From CAVQCX01 sp963711095 (GTDB taxonomy: Bacteria; Pseudomonadota; Gammaproteobacteria; Chromatiales; Chromatiaceae), in NCBI GenBank assembly GCA_963711095.1, contig CAVQCX010000006.1, positions 1-64,000 of the forward strand: a stretch of DNA of 64,000 nt, written 5' to 3'. A program made the translations under genes and the position numbers. Shown one piece after another: positions 18,639 through 27,039 of this stretch. Below the pieces are notes generated by a model, which did not search any database, had not been told where the DNA came from, and was given only the letters and a program-made list of their open reading frames with translations. Numbering within the stretch: the first letter of the stretch is position 1; each line of letters starts with the position of its first letter.

Positions 18639-18960
18639 GCATCTTTCTCCAGTTTCTCCAATAGTCACCAGCGAGTTTGGCGTCGGACGACTGGCTGGAT
18701 TTGTTGCCACCGCAGAGCAATAGAATGGCGGTCTCGCCATCCCATGCGTAATAAACGCGGTAGCCTTTCCCTTCGGGTATCCGCAACTCACGAACCCCGC
18801 CGCTGGCCTTGATCGGCTTCCAATCACCTTCGTTGCCCATCGCAACTCGGTCTATGCGGGTCAAGACGCGGGCACGTGCGCGCTGATCCTTCACGCACTC
18901 CAGCCAGTCATCGAAGGGTGCCCGTCCCTGTTCATCGACGTATTTCCGTATCTCAACCAC
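18631..18960 (-). CDS. RelE/Gp49-type addiction-module killer protein
   Basis: 109 residues from a GTG: VEIRKYVDEQGRAPFDDWL, RIDRVAMGNEGDWKPIKAS, GVRELRIPEGKGYRVYYAWD and ILLLCGGNKSSQ. This is the phage-derived Gp49 / HigB branch of RelE toxins, predicted mRNA interferases. It is the first gene of the pair and is followed by its antidote. Confidence 0.84.
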   Translation of the reverse strand: MVEIRKYVDEQGRAPFDDWLECVKDQRARARVLTRIDRVAMGNEGDWKPIKASGGVRELRIPEGKGYRVYYAWDGETAILLLCGGNKSSQSSDAKLAGDYWRNWRKMHD

Positions 18961-18964
18961 AAGT

Positions 18965-18997
18965 CAAGTGTAGTTGACACTTGTCCGCCGTGTCAAC
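18965..18997 (-). promoter_or_regulatory. Operator of the HigBA-like pair
   Basis: Two interlocking inverted repeats lie just upstream of the toxin start: CAAGTGT-N5-ACACTTG (18965-18983) and GTTGACAC with GTGTCAAC (18973-18997). The second contains TTGACA in the reading direction of the operon, a plausible -35. Antidote binding here would repress the pair. Confidence 0.55.
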
Positions 18998-19024
18998 TTT
19001 ACTTGGCACCCGCCGGACCGATAG

Positions 19025-19136
19025 CGTTTGGGGGCAGGGGGCAGGGGGCAGGGGCAGGGGCAGGGGGCAGGGGGCAGGGGGCAAGGGGCAGGGGGCAGGG
19101 GGCAGGGGGCAGGGGGCAAGGGGCAAGGGGCAGGGT
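19025..19136. repeat. Heptamer tandem repeat (GGGGCAG/GGGGCAA)
   Basis: About fifteen units, mostly GGGGCAG with some GGGGCAA. The G-runs could form quadruplexes on this strand. Similar arrays lie at 20819, 26590, 28766 and 59083. Confidence 0.85.
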
Positions 19137-19498
19137 CGGGCTTCAGGCCGACAGCGGTGCCTGATGTGACCTGGGATGCCCCGTCGGACTAAAGTCTGAC
19201 CCATGCCTATACGGTTCGCTCCCAACACGTCTGGTCGTGACGCACGGGAGCTACGGATGTCGTTTCTCGTATCGATGTCCGCACGGCCGCGGCGAAGCGA
19301 AACAGGACCTTGCAGCGGGGGCGAACGCCCACCGCACGGCGCCACTGACGACGCCATCTTGCAGTTAACGCTTTGGGAGGCAACCGTATAGGCATGGTCC
19401 GACCTACACCCAACGCAGACAGCACCTTACATCTTGGGCCGGCTTTATGTAAACTGTCATTGTCATAGACATTTAACATAAATTCCCTAGGCTTGGCC
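19137..19498. other. Intergenic, no gene seen
   Basis: No convincing coding frame. It contains a small hairpin GTCGGACT-AA-AGTCTGAC at 19183-19200 and an AT-richer stretch before the next gene (TAGACATTTAACATAAAT near 19466-19484) that could hold its promoter. Confidence 0.5.
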
Positions 19499-20698
19499 AT
19501 GATCCCGCGTGATATCGAGTCCACACTCCGCAAGCTGCTTGAGGGGTTTTCCATCGTCACCCTGACCGGTCCAAGGCAGTCCGGGAAGACGACGCTGGCG
19601 CGCGCCGTCTTTGCCAGTAAGCCGTATGTGTCGCTGGAAGACCCGGATGTACGCCGGATGGCCTTGGATGATCCGCGCGGCTTCCTGGCGCGTTTCCCGG
19701 ATGGGGCGGTGCTCGACGAAGTCCAGCGTGCGCCGGAGCTCTTGTCCTACCTCCAAACGCGGGTCGATGCGGATGGTCGTATGGGGCTGTTCCTGTTGAC
19801 CGGTTCGCAGCAATTCGGGCTCTTGTCCGGAGTTACGCAGTCGCTGGCCGGCCGAACGGCATTTGTCGAGCTGCTGCCGTTTTCAATACATGAGTTGGAT
19901 CGGGCCGGGGTCAGGCCGAGCAGTCTTGACGAGATGCTTTTCACCGGGGGGTATCCGCCCCTCTACGATCGCGACCTTGGGCCGCGTGCATGGCTGTCAG
20001 CCTATGTGACAGCCTATGTGGAGCGCGACGTCCGCCAGTTTCTCAAGGTGCTCGACTTGGAGGCGTTTCAGCGTTTTGTGCGGCTGTGCGCTGGGCGTAG
20101 CGGGCAGATACTAAACCTCTCCTCGCTCGCCACGGATTGCGGCATCACGCACAACACGGCCAAGGCCTGGATTTCCGTGCTTGAGGCCAGCTATATCCTG
20201 TTTCAGTTGCGCCCGCATCATGTGAACTTCAGCAAGCGACTCGTCAAGTCGCCAAAGATTTACTTTTACGATACGGGATTGCTGTGCTGGCTACTGGGTA
20301 TCCAGGAACCGGGCCAGCTTGTCGCGCATCCCTTACGCGGCAGCATTTTCGAAACGCTAGTTGTGTCGGAGTTGGTGAAGACCCGCTTCAACCTGGGCGA
20401 GCGGGCGGCCCTCCATTTCTGGCGCGATAGCAACGGCAACGAAGTGGATATCATCGCCGACCTGGGCCCGAAGCTGATGCCGATCGAGATCAAATCGGGC
20501 CAGACAATCAATCGCGATTTCTTCACCGGGCTGGAACGTTGGCAGACGCTGGCCGGAGATTTGGCTGTTTCGCCGGCGCTGATCTACGGCGGAACCGAGA
20601 CCCACACCCACCGGGGGGTGAATGTCTATGGCTGGAACGAAGCCGGGCGGGTGTTGCGGCGTGATGTGGGTATGGGGACCGGCGAGCGCGGAAGCTAG
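19499..20698 (+). CDS. AAA ATPase with DUF4143
   Basis: About 400 residues from MIPRDIESTLRKLL. Walker A is LTGPRQSGKTTLA, Walker B region AVLDEVQRAPELLSYLQ, sensor-like LLTGSQQFGLL. The C-terminal DUF4143 part contains NEVDIIADLGPKLMPIEIKS, a PD-(D/E)XK-like nuclease signature. These orphan ATPases are common in genomes rich in mobile DNA and often sit near TA genes; their substrate is unknown. The ATG at 19499 is preferred to a TTG two codons earlier. A related but different copy is at 27590. Confidence 0.85.
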   Translation: MIPRDIESTLRKLLEGFSIVTLTGPRQSGKTTLARAVFASKPYVSLEDPDVRRMALDDPRGFLARFPDGAVLDEVQRAPELLSYLQTRVDADGRMGLFLLTGSQQFGLLSGVTQSLAGRTAFVELLPFSIHELDRAGVRPSSLDEMLFTGGYPPLYDRDLGPRAWLSAYVTAYVERDVRQFLKVLDLEAFQRFVRLCAGRSGQILNLSSLATDCGITHNTAKAWISVLEASYILFQLRPHHVNFSKRLVKSPKIYFYDTGLLCWLLGIQEPGQLVAHPLRGSIFETLVVSELVKTRFNLGERAALHFWRDSNGNEVDIIADLGPKLMPIEIKSGQTINRDFFTGLERWQTLAGDLAVSPALIYGGTETHTHRGVNVYGWNEAGRVLRRDVGMGTGERGS

Positions 20699-20818
20699 GC
20701 ATTGCGGCTGCACGCTCAGATTCGTCGATGCTATCGAGCGGTTGAGCGGTCAAAGCGTCCCCGCGTGAGAGGCACCGCGCGGTGCTGGGGATCCGCCGGC
20801 GCGGGTCACGGCTCCATA

Positions 20819-20997
20819 GGGGCAAGGGGCAAGGGGCAAGGGACAAGGGGCAAGGGGCAAGGGGCAAGGGGCAAGGGGCAAGGGGCAAGGGGCAAGGGGC
20901 AAGGGGCAAGGGGCAAGGGGCAAGGGGCAAGGGGCAGGGGGCAGGGGGCAGGGGGCAGGGGGCAGGGGGCAGGGGCAGGGGCAGGGGAGGGCAAGGG
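20819..20997. repeat. Heptamer tandem repeat (GGGGCAA then GGGGCAG)
   Basis: About 25 units. The first two thirds are almost pure GGGGCAA, the last third GGGGCAG, so the array has a composition switch. It lies between the ATPase end and a short conserved stretch, and all frames through it are open only because of the repeat. Confidence 0.88.
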
Positions 20998-21034
20998 GCT
21001 TTCGACTGATTTTTCCAACACCCTCCCGGGGGGT

Positions 21035-21100
21035 GAGGCGATGTAGGGAGTGAGTGGGCTCGACTGCCACGGACCTTTGGCCCCGTGTAGCAACGGCGGG
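21035..21100. repeat. Dispersed 60-70 bp repeat
   Basis: GGAGTGAGTGGGCT followed by GACTGCCACGGAC and TTTGGCCC recurs near 26490-26535 and 42735-42780. In those two places it follows an asparagine-synthase fragment. Here only the repeat remains. Nature unknown. Confidence 0.5.
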
Positions 21101-21239
21101 GTGTTTGTTGAGTCCCCCTCATTCCCCAGGCCAGGTCAATGTTTGCGGGGCCTGGCGATGGAAACCTGTGAGGCAATGGTTGCCATGCCGAATCAAACCG
21201 TGTAAATTGCGTACACAATTGATTAACAGAGAGCCTGTC

Positions 21240-21500
21240 ATGAGTCTGCGCATCGGCATGCGCGAGTTGCGCGAGAAGCTGGCCGAGTACCTGGAATCCT
21301 CGGTGCCCATCGAGGTTACCCGCCACGGCCAGACCATCGGGTTCTACATACCCGTCCCGAAGCGGCCGACCCAATCTGAGCGCGACGCACTGCTGGAAGC
21401 GGGGCGGCGGATGCAGGAGGAAATGGCCCGCCTGGGCATCACCGAGGAAGAGCTCGTCGCCGATTTCAAGACCTGGCGCAAAGACCGGCATGCAACATAA
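21240..21500 (+). CDS. Phd-type antitoxin of a disrupted PIN pair
   Basis: 86 residues, MSLRIGMRELREKLAEYLES, VEVT-type strand IEVTRHGQTIGFYIPV and a helical acidic C-terminus ERDALLEAGRRMQEEMARLG. The ATG follows GTACACAATTGATTAAC, an AT-rich promoter/operator-like stretch. It overlaps the start of a PIN toxin by 11 bases, but that toxin gene is cut after 16 codons, leaving the antitoxin alone. Confidence 0.8.
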   Translation: MSLRIGMRELREKLAEYLESSVPIEVTRHGQTIGFYIPVPKRPTQSERDALLEAGRRMQEEMARLGITEEELVADFKTWRKDRHAT

Positions 21501-21537
21501 ACGCTTGGTCATCGACGCCAATATCCTGATTCGCGCA
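21490..21537 (+). pseudogene. PIN toxin 5' stub
   Basis: MQHKRLVIDANILIRA is a PIN-domain start with the first catalytic Asp (IDAN). At 21537-21540 it is replaced by an IS110 transposase reading in another frame. The three other acidic residues of the PIN active site are lost. Confidence 0.75.
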
Positions 21538-22306
21538 CCAGTGGCGCTTGTTCAACGTCAACAACCTCAAGCTCGCCCGCTTCAAGCAGGTGTTCCCGGC
21601 GGCGGCCAAGACCGACCGCATAGACGCGCGTAGCGCCCTGGAGCTGATGCAGCTGGGCGAGCACCTGCCGCGGGTGCGAGAGGCGCTCCAGGAAGTCCAG
21701 GGGGCCCCTGCGGAGAACCTTGAGCTTAAACGCTTGACCCGTCGGCGAAGAGCTTTGGTTGACGAAAAAGTCCGTGTTCTCAGTCGCTTGCAAGACGACC
21801 TGCAGGCCGTTTGCCCGGGGCTGCTGGAGATCACGGGCGATGCCGACAACCTGTGGTTTCTCAATCTGCTGGTCCACGGCGAGGATCTGACCAAGCTTGC
21901 AGGCTTGCGTGAGAAGACCCTGCTGGCCATCCCTGCCATCGGCGTGAAGTTCTGCTCGATGATTCGGGCCTGGCAGCACCGCGCTTTCTTTAGCCAGGAG
22001 GTCGCCTACGCTGGCCCTATGATCGTCGCCGACGCGCGCCGAGTACTGGAGCTGCGCGGACAGATCGAGGCCCTGGAGACCCGCTGTGAGGCCCTCCTGG
22101 CGGTCTCCCAGATTGGACTTCGCATCGATAGCATCCCCGGCTTCGCGCTGGTGTGCTCCAGCGAGCTGGCCGGGGAGATCGGCACCGTGGAGCGCTTCCC
22201 CAGCGAGGCAAGCTTGGCGGTTTATCTCGGCATGGCTAACCTCGACCACAGCTCTGGTCAACAGCGGGGCGCCAAGGCACCGCGGCACGTTTTGGGACAT
22301 CCATAA
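21537..22306 (+). mobile_element. IS110-family transposase fragment
   Basis: Reads FNVNNLKLARFKQVFPAAAK, KTDRIDARSALELMQLGEHL and, at the C-terminal transposase_20 region, DSIPGFALVCSSELAGEIG and AVYLGMANLDHSSGQQ. The N-terminal RuvC-like part with its first acidic residues is absent, and the end is truncated before the terminal conserved serine region. It interrupts the PIN toxin gene. No terminal bridge-RNA end could be identified. Confidence 0.78.
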
Positions 22307-22355
22307 AAATCAGGCTCCCGGAAGCCCACGCGGACTGTGATTCGCAGCCGCTGGA

Positions 22356-22754
22356 TCAGCTGAGCGTCACGAGCAGCAGCGGGCAACACTGGCTTATAGC
22401 GTTGAAATCCCGGTCCTTGGTAAGCACAGGCAACCGATCCCGGATCGAGAGTTGGGCGATGAGGCAGTCGATGGTCGAGCGGATGGTTACCCCATTGGCC
22501 CGGCAGAGGCGATAGATCCGCGCGGTCTCCCGGTAATCGGCCATAGTGGGTTCGGGTACGACATCGAACGCCAGCAACAGGTCGGCAATGCGCGAGGCTT
22601 CCACCTCGGTCTTGAGTCCGAGCAGGATCTCGGTCAGCACGATACCCGGCAGCGCGATGGGTTCTCCATCGCCGATGGCCCGTGCCAACCGTTCGCTCTC
22701 GGCCGAGGCGTAGTCGTTGAAGAAGTCGATCCAGACCGAGCTATCGACCAGCAT
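22356..22754 (-). CDS. vapC: VapC-type PIN-domain ribonuclease toxin
   Basis: 132 residues. MLVDSSVWIDFFN gives the first catalytic Asp, LPGIVLTEILLGL the conserved Glu, TIRSTIDCLIAQL the third and LTKDRDFNAIS the fourth acidic site, so the active site looks complete. VapC enzymes cut tRNA or rRNA. Its start shares one base with the vapB stop. Confidence 0.88.
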   Translation of the reverse strand: MLVDSSVWIDFFNDYASAESERLARAIGDGEPIALPGIVLTEILLGLKTEVEASRIADLLLAFDVVPEPTMADYRETARIYRLCRANGVTIRSTIDCLIAQLSIRDRLPVLTKDRDFNAISQCCPLLLVTLS

Positions 22755-22963
22755 CAGAGCGCCTCGCCACCACGCGAGGCACGCAACTGCTCGAGATCGC
22801 CTTCCCAGGCGACCTTGCCGCGCAGTTCGAGCAGCTTTCTGCGTTTGAGTAGCTTGGCGTACTCCGACAGGGCCGCATTGACCGCCGCCTTCTTGGTTGA
22901 GAAACGACCGAGTTGGATCACTTGGTTAAGCAGGGTGTCGTCGAGCTCGAGATGGGTTCGCAT
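22754..22963 (-). CDS. vapB: VapB-type antitoxin
   Basis: 69 residues: MRTHLELDDTLLNQVIQLGR, FSTKKAAVNAALSEYAKLLK then KRRKLLELRGKVAWEGDL. This is the ribbon-helix-helix VapB2 type whose tail embraces VapC. Upstream on this strand a TATACT box (22992-22997) and a TGTACA core (about 23010) could form the regulated promoter. Confidence 0.85.
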   Translation of the reverse strand: MRTHLELDDTLLNQVIQLGRFSTKKAAVNAALSEYAKLLKRRKLLELRGKVAWEGDLEQLRASRGGEAL

Positions 22964-23019
22964 GGGACAGATACCGGTGTCTCTATGGGCCTAGTATAGG
23001 CGTTTTCTTGTACATTGGA

Positions 23020-23114
23020 AGTGCCGCTGCCTTGGGTCTGCCGTGCATGACCTAGCAGCCAATCGGTGAGCGCGGGTTTTCCGCAGTCAAAGTGTTCGAG
23101 ATGGTGGGGCGCAT
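23020..23114 (-). pseudogene. GNAT toxin N-terminal fragment
   Basis: Minus strand HHLEHFDCGKPALTDWLLGH then ARQTQGSGTS equals the beginning of the intact GNAT toxin at 29013-29513. It is cut on one side by loss of the rest and on the other by the inverted-repeat element at 23115. Confidence 0.75.
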
Positions 23115-23260
23115 CCAATGCCATTAAGTCAAGGTATCGTCGTCGTCCCGGCAGGGAATGCCGGAACCGAGACGCCATGGATGGCAAGGCAAGCTTCACC
23201 TCCCTGTGGCTGGATTCCGCCACTCCCTGGGGGAATGACGGCTTTGCTTAATGGCATTGG
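23115..23260. mobile_element. 146-bp MITE-like element with perfect 14-bp terminal inverted repeats
   Basis: Ends CCAATGCCATTAAG and CTTAATGGCATTGG are exact inverse complements. The inside holds a second palindrome (GTCGTCCCGGCAGGGAATG against GGAATGACGG), like the common GTCATTCCCG repeats. It has split the gene copy that survives uninterrupted at 29480. It encodes nothing. Confidence 0.75.
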
Positions 23261-23289
23261 GGACGCATCAAGTGGCCTGGGGGCCGAAA

Positions 23290-23443
23290 GATTCTGGGTC
23301 TGAAGGCCGGGCTGTCGCTGCGCGGAATCTATGCCCGCTATCTGGAAAGTCCTGGCACAAAAGCCTATTCGGTGGCCGAGGGAAGCGATTCGGCAGCTGT
23401 TGCCGGGGCCGGGTTGTTCATGTTGATTGAAGCAAAGAAGTGA
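23290..23443 (+). pseudogene. C-terminal fragment of an unidentified upstream gene (copy 1)
   Basis: Reads KAGLSLRGIYARYLESPGTK, AYSVAEGSDSAAVAGAGLFM then LIEAKK-stop, seven bases before the oxidoreductase start. The same fragment precedes the second oxidoreductase copy (29921-30061). It may be the end of a methyltransferase or other gene that once preceded the oxidoreductase; I do not recognise it. Confidence 0.5.
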
Positions 23444-23449
23444 CGAACG

Positions 23450-25057
23450 ATGAAACAAATTCTCCAATCCCTCAAGACCGGCGCCACTGAAATCGCCGAA
23501 GTCCCCGTGCCCAAGGCGGGCCGTGGGCAGTTGCTGATCCAGACCTCGCACACCCTGGTCTCCGCCGGCACCGAGCGCATGCTGGTTGAGTTCGGCAAAG
23601 CCGGCTGGATCGATAAGGCGCGCCAGCAGCCCGACAAGGTGCGCATGGTGCTGGACAAGATCAAGACCGACGGACTGCAACCGACCATCGATGCGGTCTT
23701 TAACAAGCTCGACCAGCCTTTGCCTTTGGGGTACTGCAATGTGGGCCGTGTATTGGAGGCTCAAGGTTCAAGGAGCAAGGATCAAGGGGTGGTTTTTGGG
23801 GTTGGTGATCGGGTCATTTCGAATGGGCATCATGCGGAAGTTGTTAGCGTACCTATTAATCTCTGCGCGAAGGTGCCCGAGTCGGTGACGGATGAAGCGG
23901 CGGCGTTCACCGTGCTGGGGGCCATCGCTCTGCAGGGTATCCGGCTGGTGCAGCCGACCCTGGGCGAGGCGGTGGTGGTGGGCACGCGGCATGATAGTCA
24001 TGCGCGGTTTGTGTTGGCGGGGTTGCGGGCCGGCATGCATGTGTTTGTGGAGAAGCCGTTGTGTTTGACTCTTGGGGAGCTGGGGGAGATTGAGGGGGTT
24101 TGTGGCAAGGGGGGCGCAGAGGGGGAGTTGGGAGGGGAGAATCGCGGCGGGGGCGCCGCTCCCACAAAAGATGGCCCCGGTCCCACAACAGAGAGTGCCG
24201 CTCCCACGGGGGGTGCTGGTTCCACAGGGGGTGGGGAGTTGGGAGGGGGAGAATCGCGGCGGGGGCGCCGCTCCCACAGGGGGTGGGGAGTTGGGAGGGA
24301 GAATCGCGGCGGGGGCGCCGCTCCCACAGGGGGTGGGGAGTTGGGAGGGGAGAATCGCGGCGGGGGCGCCGCTCCCACAGGGGGTGGGGGGTTGGGAGGG
24401 AGAATCGCGGCGGGGGCGCCGCTCCTACAAGGGATGATACGTCGGAGGGGGTTGCGCGGCCCTTGCTGATGGTGGGGTTCAATCGGCGGTTTGCGCCGCA
24501 GGTGAAGAAGATCAAAGCACTGCTGGAAGCGGTGAGTGGGCCGAAGTCGTTTGTGATGACGGTCAATGCGGGGGCAATTCCGTCGTCTCATTGGACCCAG
24601 GATCTGGCTGTGGGTGGCGGGCGAATTGTTGGAGAGGCGTGCCACTTCGTCGATCTGCTGCGGTTTCTCGCTGGGGCGGCGATAACCGGATACAGCAAGA
24701 GCGGGATGCAATCGAGCGCCGACGATACGGTGACTCTGCAGCTCGACCTTTGCCGACGGATCGATTGGGACGGTGCACTACTTCGCCAATGGCAGCAAGG
24801 CGTTTCCCAAGGAGCGCCTCGAGGTATTCGCGGCCGGGCGGGTGCTGCAGTTGGATAATTTCCGTAAGCTGCGCGGGTTCGGATGGCCGGGATTCAGGCG
24901 GATGAATCTATGGCGCCAGGACAAGGGGCAGAGGGCATGTGCGGCGGCGTTCGTGAGCGCGGTGAGGGATGGAGGAGCGGCACCGATTCCGCTGGAGCAG
25001 ATTCTGGAGGTGAGTTGGGTGAGCATTGAGCTGGCGGCCAGAGGGCGGACGGGGTAG
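23450..25057 (+). pseudogene. Two-domain oxidoreductase (ADH + Gfo/Idh/MocA), deleted copy 1
   Basis: Identical to the 30068 copy for its first 520 bases (MKQILQSLKTGATEIAEVPV onward). Then at GCGGTGGTGGT the sequence jumps 915 bases, from the end of the zinc-type alcohol dehydrogenase N-domain to the middle of the Gfo/Idh/MocA NAD-binding domain (TRHDSHARFVLAGLRAG). The deletion is in frame. Further on, five to six GCGGCGGGGGCGCCGCTCCC units interrupt the gene, and the Gfo/Idh C-domain follows in other frames (LLMVGFNRRFAPQVKKIKAL, LAVGGGRIVGEACHFVDLLR, FRKLRGFGWPGFRRMN). Not functional as a whole. Confidence 0.82.
24125..24430. repeat. GTGGGAG-type REP array inside the oxidoreductase
   Basis: Units of about 50-55 bases, GAATCGCGGCGGGGGCGCC then GCTCCCACAGGGGGTGGGG, mostly in the same orientation, with some degenerate ones at the left. 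The array sits exactly where copy 2 has a shorter array. Confidence 0.85.
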
Positions 25058-25246
25058 AGGGCGATACTGTTATAGTGTAGCCATCCCGAGGTAGCGGCGA
25101 GTCTCTTGCTCGCGATCGGGTATCGGGAAAGGCAGCGGGGCAGAGCCCGCTCCCACAGGGGGGTGTGGTTCTGAATCGGCGAGTCGGCAACCTGAAGCAT
25201 ATATTGTTGGTAAACGTAGCCGTTCTATTTGGGAGGTGAAGCCGCG

Positions 25247-25468
25247 ATGGTGCGAGATGAGATCATCGAAGAATTGAATCGGATACCGGAGCAGAAGATG
25301 TATGAGCTGTATGATCTGATTCATTATTTTCGGCTCGGATTAGAAGGTGCGCAGACTCAAAAGGCGGTGGGGCGTGGCGCAGGCGATATGGTCGGCCGGC
25401 TTCTCGATCACCCTGTTCAAGTGACGGATGCCTCCCCATTGGGGCGCGAAGAACTGCATGTCCGATAA
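25247..25468 (+). CDS. Antitoxin of a PIN pair (DUF2281-like)
   Basis: 73 residues after a strong GGGAGGTGA site. MVRDEIIEELNRIPEQKMYE then LYDLIHYFRLGLEGAQTQKA resembles the small helical antitoxins of the DUF2281 group. It overlaps the PIN gene by 11 bases. Family assignment is tentative; position and size support an antitoxin role. Confidence 0.6.
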   Translation: MVRDEIIEELNRIPEQKMYELYDLIHYFRLGLEGAQTQKAVGRGAGDMVGRLLDHPVQVTDASPLGREELHVR

Positions 25469-25892
25469 GTCGTTTGTCGACACGAACATCTGGTTTTATG
25501 CGTTTGTGCGGGGTGACGACCCCGCGCGCGGTGTTAAGACGGATGCCGCTGCCGCATGTATCCGAGGGGTTGGGCATGGAGTGTTGAGTACCCAGGTGGT
25601 GAGTGAGCTGTGCGTGAACCTCATCAGAAAGGCGGATTTCGATGAGAACGCGATTCGCGAGTTGATCGACAGTCTGTTTCAGCGTTACCAAGTGGCGCCG
25701 GTTTCGTAGACCGCGATGAAAGCCGCATCTGAACTGCGCGAGGTGCATAAGCTGAGCTATTGGGACAGTTTGATTGTCGCGGTGGCGTTGGAGCAGGAAT
25801 GTACGCTGCTGTATTCGGAGGATCTCCAGCACGGACAGGTTTTTCGGGATGCACTGAGGGTGGTCAACCCGCTTCTAGCCGTGTCTGGATGA
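25458..25892 (+). pseudogene. PIN-domain toxin with an in-frame amber codon
   Basis: MSDKSFVDTNIWFYAFVRGD is a PIN start with the catalytic VDTN. At codon 84 a TAG (25707-25709) interrupts the frame, yet the same frame continues TAMKAASELREVHKLSYWDS, LIVAVALEQECTLLYSEDLQ and HGQVFRDALRVVNPL to a normal C-terminus. Acidic residues of the PIN site are found on both sides of the stop. One base change would restore a 144-residue protein. Confidence 0.8.
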
Positions 25893-25898
25893 GGGGCT

Positions 25899-26193
25899 TT
25901 GCGTCAGTCACGGCTTGCAGGGAGGCTTCAAGCGATTCTCCGCCTCATCCACACCGCCCGCTATCTGCGGCCGGTTCAAGTTTACGGCCGAGTCTGGTTT
26001 CGGCTGCGCCGACCTCGAGTGGATGCCTGCCCCGCGCCGGGTGTGCGGGTGGCGCGGGGGGGCTGGGTGTCTCTCGCCACCCGCCGCCCGTCCGTGGTCG
26101 GGCCTTCGAAGTTTCGGTTTCTGAATGAGACCCGGGAGGTGTCGAACGCCGCGGCTTGGAATGACGCTTCGGCGGACAAGCTCTGGCTGTACA
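25899..26193 (+). pseudogene. Heparinase II/III-like protein, N-terminal fragment
   Basis: Reads RLIHTARYLRPVQVYGRVWF, GPSKFRFLNETREVSNAAAW and NDASADKLWLYK, parallel to the 34380 gene (VRHLRLVQIYGRVWFRL, NDASADKLWLYN). After that codon the sequence is replaced by a RAYT leader. It follows deleted oxidoreductase copy 1 as the full gene follows copy 2, so the order of the block is conserved. Confidence 0.78.
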
Positions 26194-26470
26194 AGAGCGC
26201 GCGGGGTCAAGCCTTGTCTTTTGCCCACTCCGGGCGTAGCGTTCCGCCATGCCCCGCCTACTGCGCATCGAATTCCCCGGCGCCGTCTATCGCGTCACCT
26301 CCCGTGGTGACCGGCGCTTGGCGATGTGTTGTCCGTGGAGCGTCTGAATCAGCGCGGGCTCCTCGGCCCGGCGGCGGTGCAGCGCCTGGTCACCGCCAAC
26401 GATGCCGGCAAGGTGGATGCTAGCTACACCCTACTGTCATTGTTGCGCATCGAGATTTGGCGTGGGGCGG
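26194..26470 (+). pseudogene. RAYT 5' relic joined to asparagine-synthase 3' relic
   Basis: First part: leader GGGGTCAAGCCTTGTC and MPRLLRIEFPGAVYRVTSRG (then D and two R), the RAYT start. Second part: LSVERLNQRGLLGPAAVQRL then VTANDAGKVDASYTLLSLL and EIW, resembling the C-terminus of asparagine synthases found in polysaccharide clusters. The same composite occurs at 42440-42730. Confidence 0.6.
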
Positions 26471-26755
26471 TTGTTGATGCAATGTGGGGAGTGAGTGGGC
26501 TGGACTGCCACGGACTTTTGGCCCTTATAGGATGAGGGGCTTGGGTGCTTACCGAAGCCGCTGAAGATTGCGATTGCCGATTACAGAATAGGGGAGGGGC
26601 AGGAGGGGCAAGGGGCAAGGGGCAAGGGGCAAGGGGCAAGGGGCAAGGGGCAAGGTAGGAGTGGATTGTATCTGCGATACGGTGCTGGTCGGTTTGTCAA
26701 GAGGGGGCAGGAGGCCTTTTACGAGGCCCTCGTCATAGGCTGCGCGCCGGTTTGC
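26471..26755. other. Intergenic: dispersed repeat and heptamer array
   Basis: Holds the GGAGTGAGTGGGCT repeat (about 26490-26535) and about nine GGGGCAA heptamers (26590-26655). No gene seen. Confidence 0.7.
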
Positions 26756-26784
26756 TTGAATTACTTATATTTCGATTCTATAAT
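26756..26784 (+). promoter_or_regulatory. Sigma-70-like promoter of the AbrB/PIN pair
   Basis: TTGAAT (26756-26761), 17-base spacer, TATAAT (26779-26784), 30 bases before the antitoxin ATG. It is the best consensus promoter in the window and lies in the only AT-rich stretch near this operon. Confidence 0.7.
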
Positions 26785-26814
26785 TCACGCTTCATCATCT
26801 TCGGGGGGTTACGC

Positions 26815-27039
26815 ATGAGAAGCACCATCACCGAGCGCGGTCAGACGGTCATTCCGGCGGAGATCCGCCGACGGTTTCACTTGAATCCGGCCGATCGCCT
26901 GGAGTGGGTGGTGGAGCCGCAGGGGATTCGGGTTGTCCCTGTGCGGGCGGATCCCATAGAGGCATTCCGAGGCCAGGGCAAGGGCGGCGGTACGCGGCAT
27001 TTGCTGGCAGACCGCCAGGCGGACTTGGTCAAGGAGTGA
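26815..27039 (+). CDS. AbrB/MazE-type antitoxin
   Basis: 74 residues, MRSTITERGQTVIPAEIRRR then FHLNPADRLEWVVEPQGIRV: a SpoVT/AbrB swapped-hairpin DNA-binding domain followed by a short tail that should bind the toxin. It overlaps the next gene (GTGA). Likely represses the promoter just upstream. Confidence 0.85.
   Translation: MRSTITERGQTVIPAEIRRRFHLNPADRLEWVVEPQGIRVVPVRADPIEAFRGQGKGGGTRHLLADRQADLVKE

Noticed and set aside
20523..21521. 332-codon minus-strand frame
   Set aside because: Composed of heptamer repeat translation (PCPLPLA) and antisense sequence.
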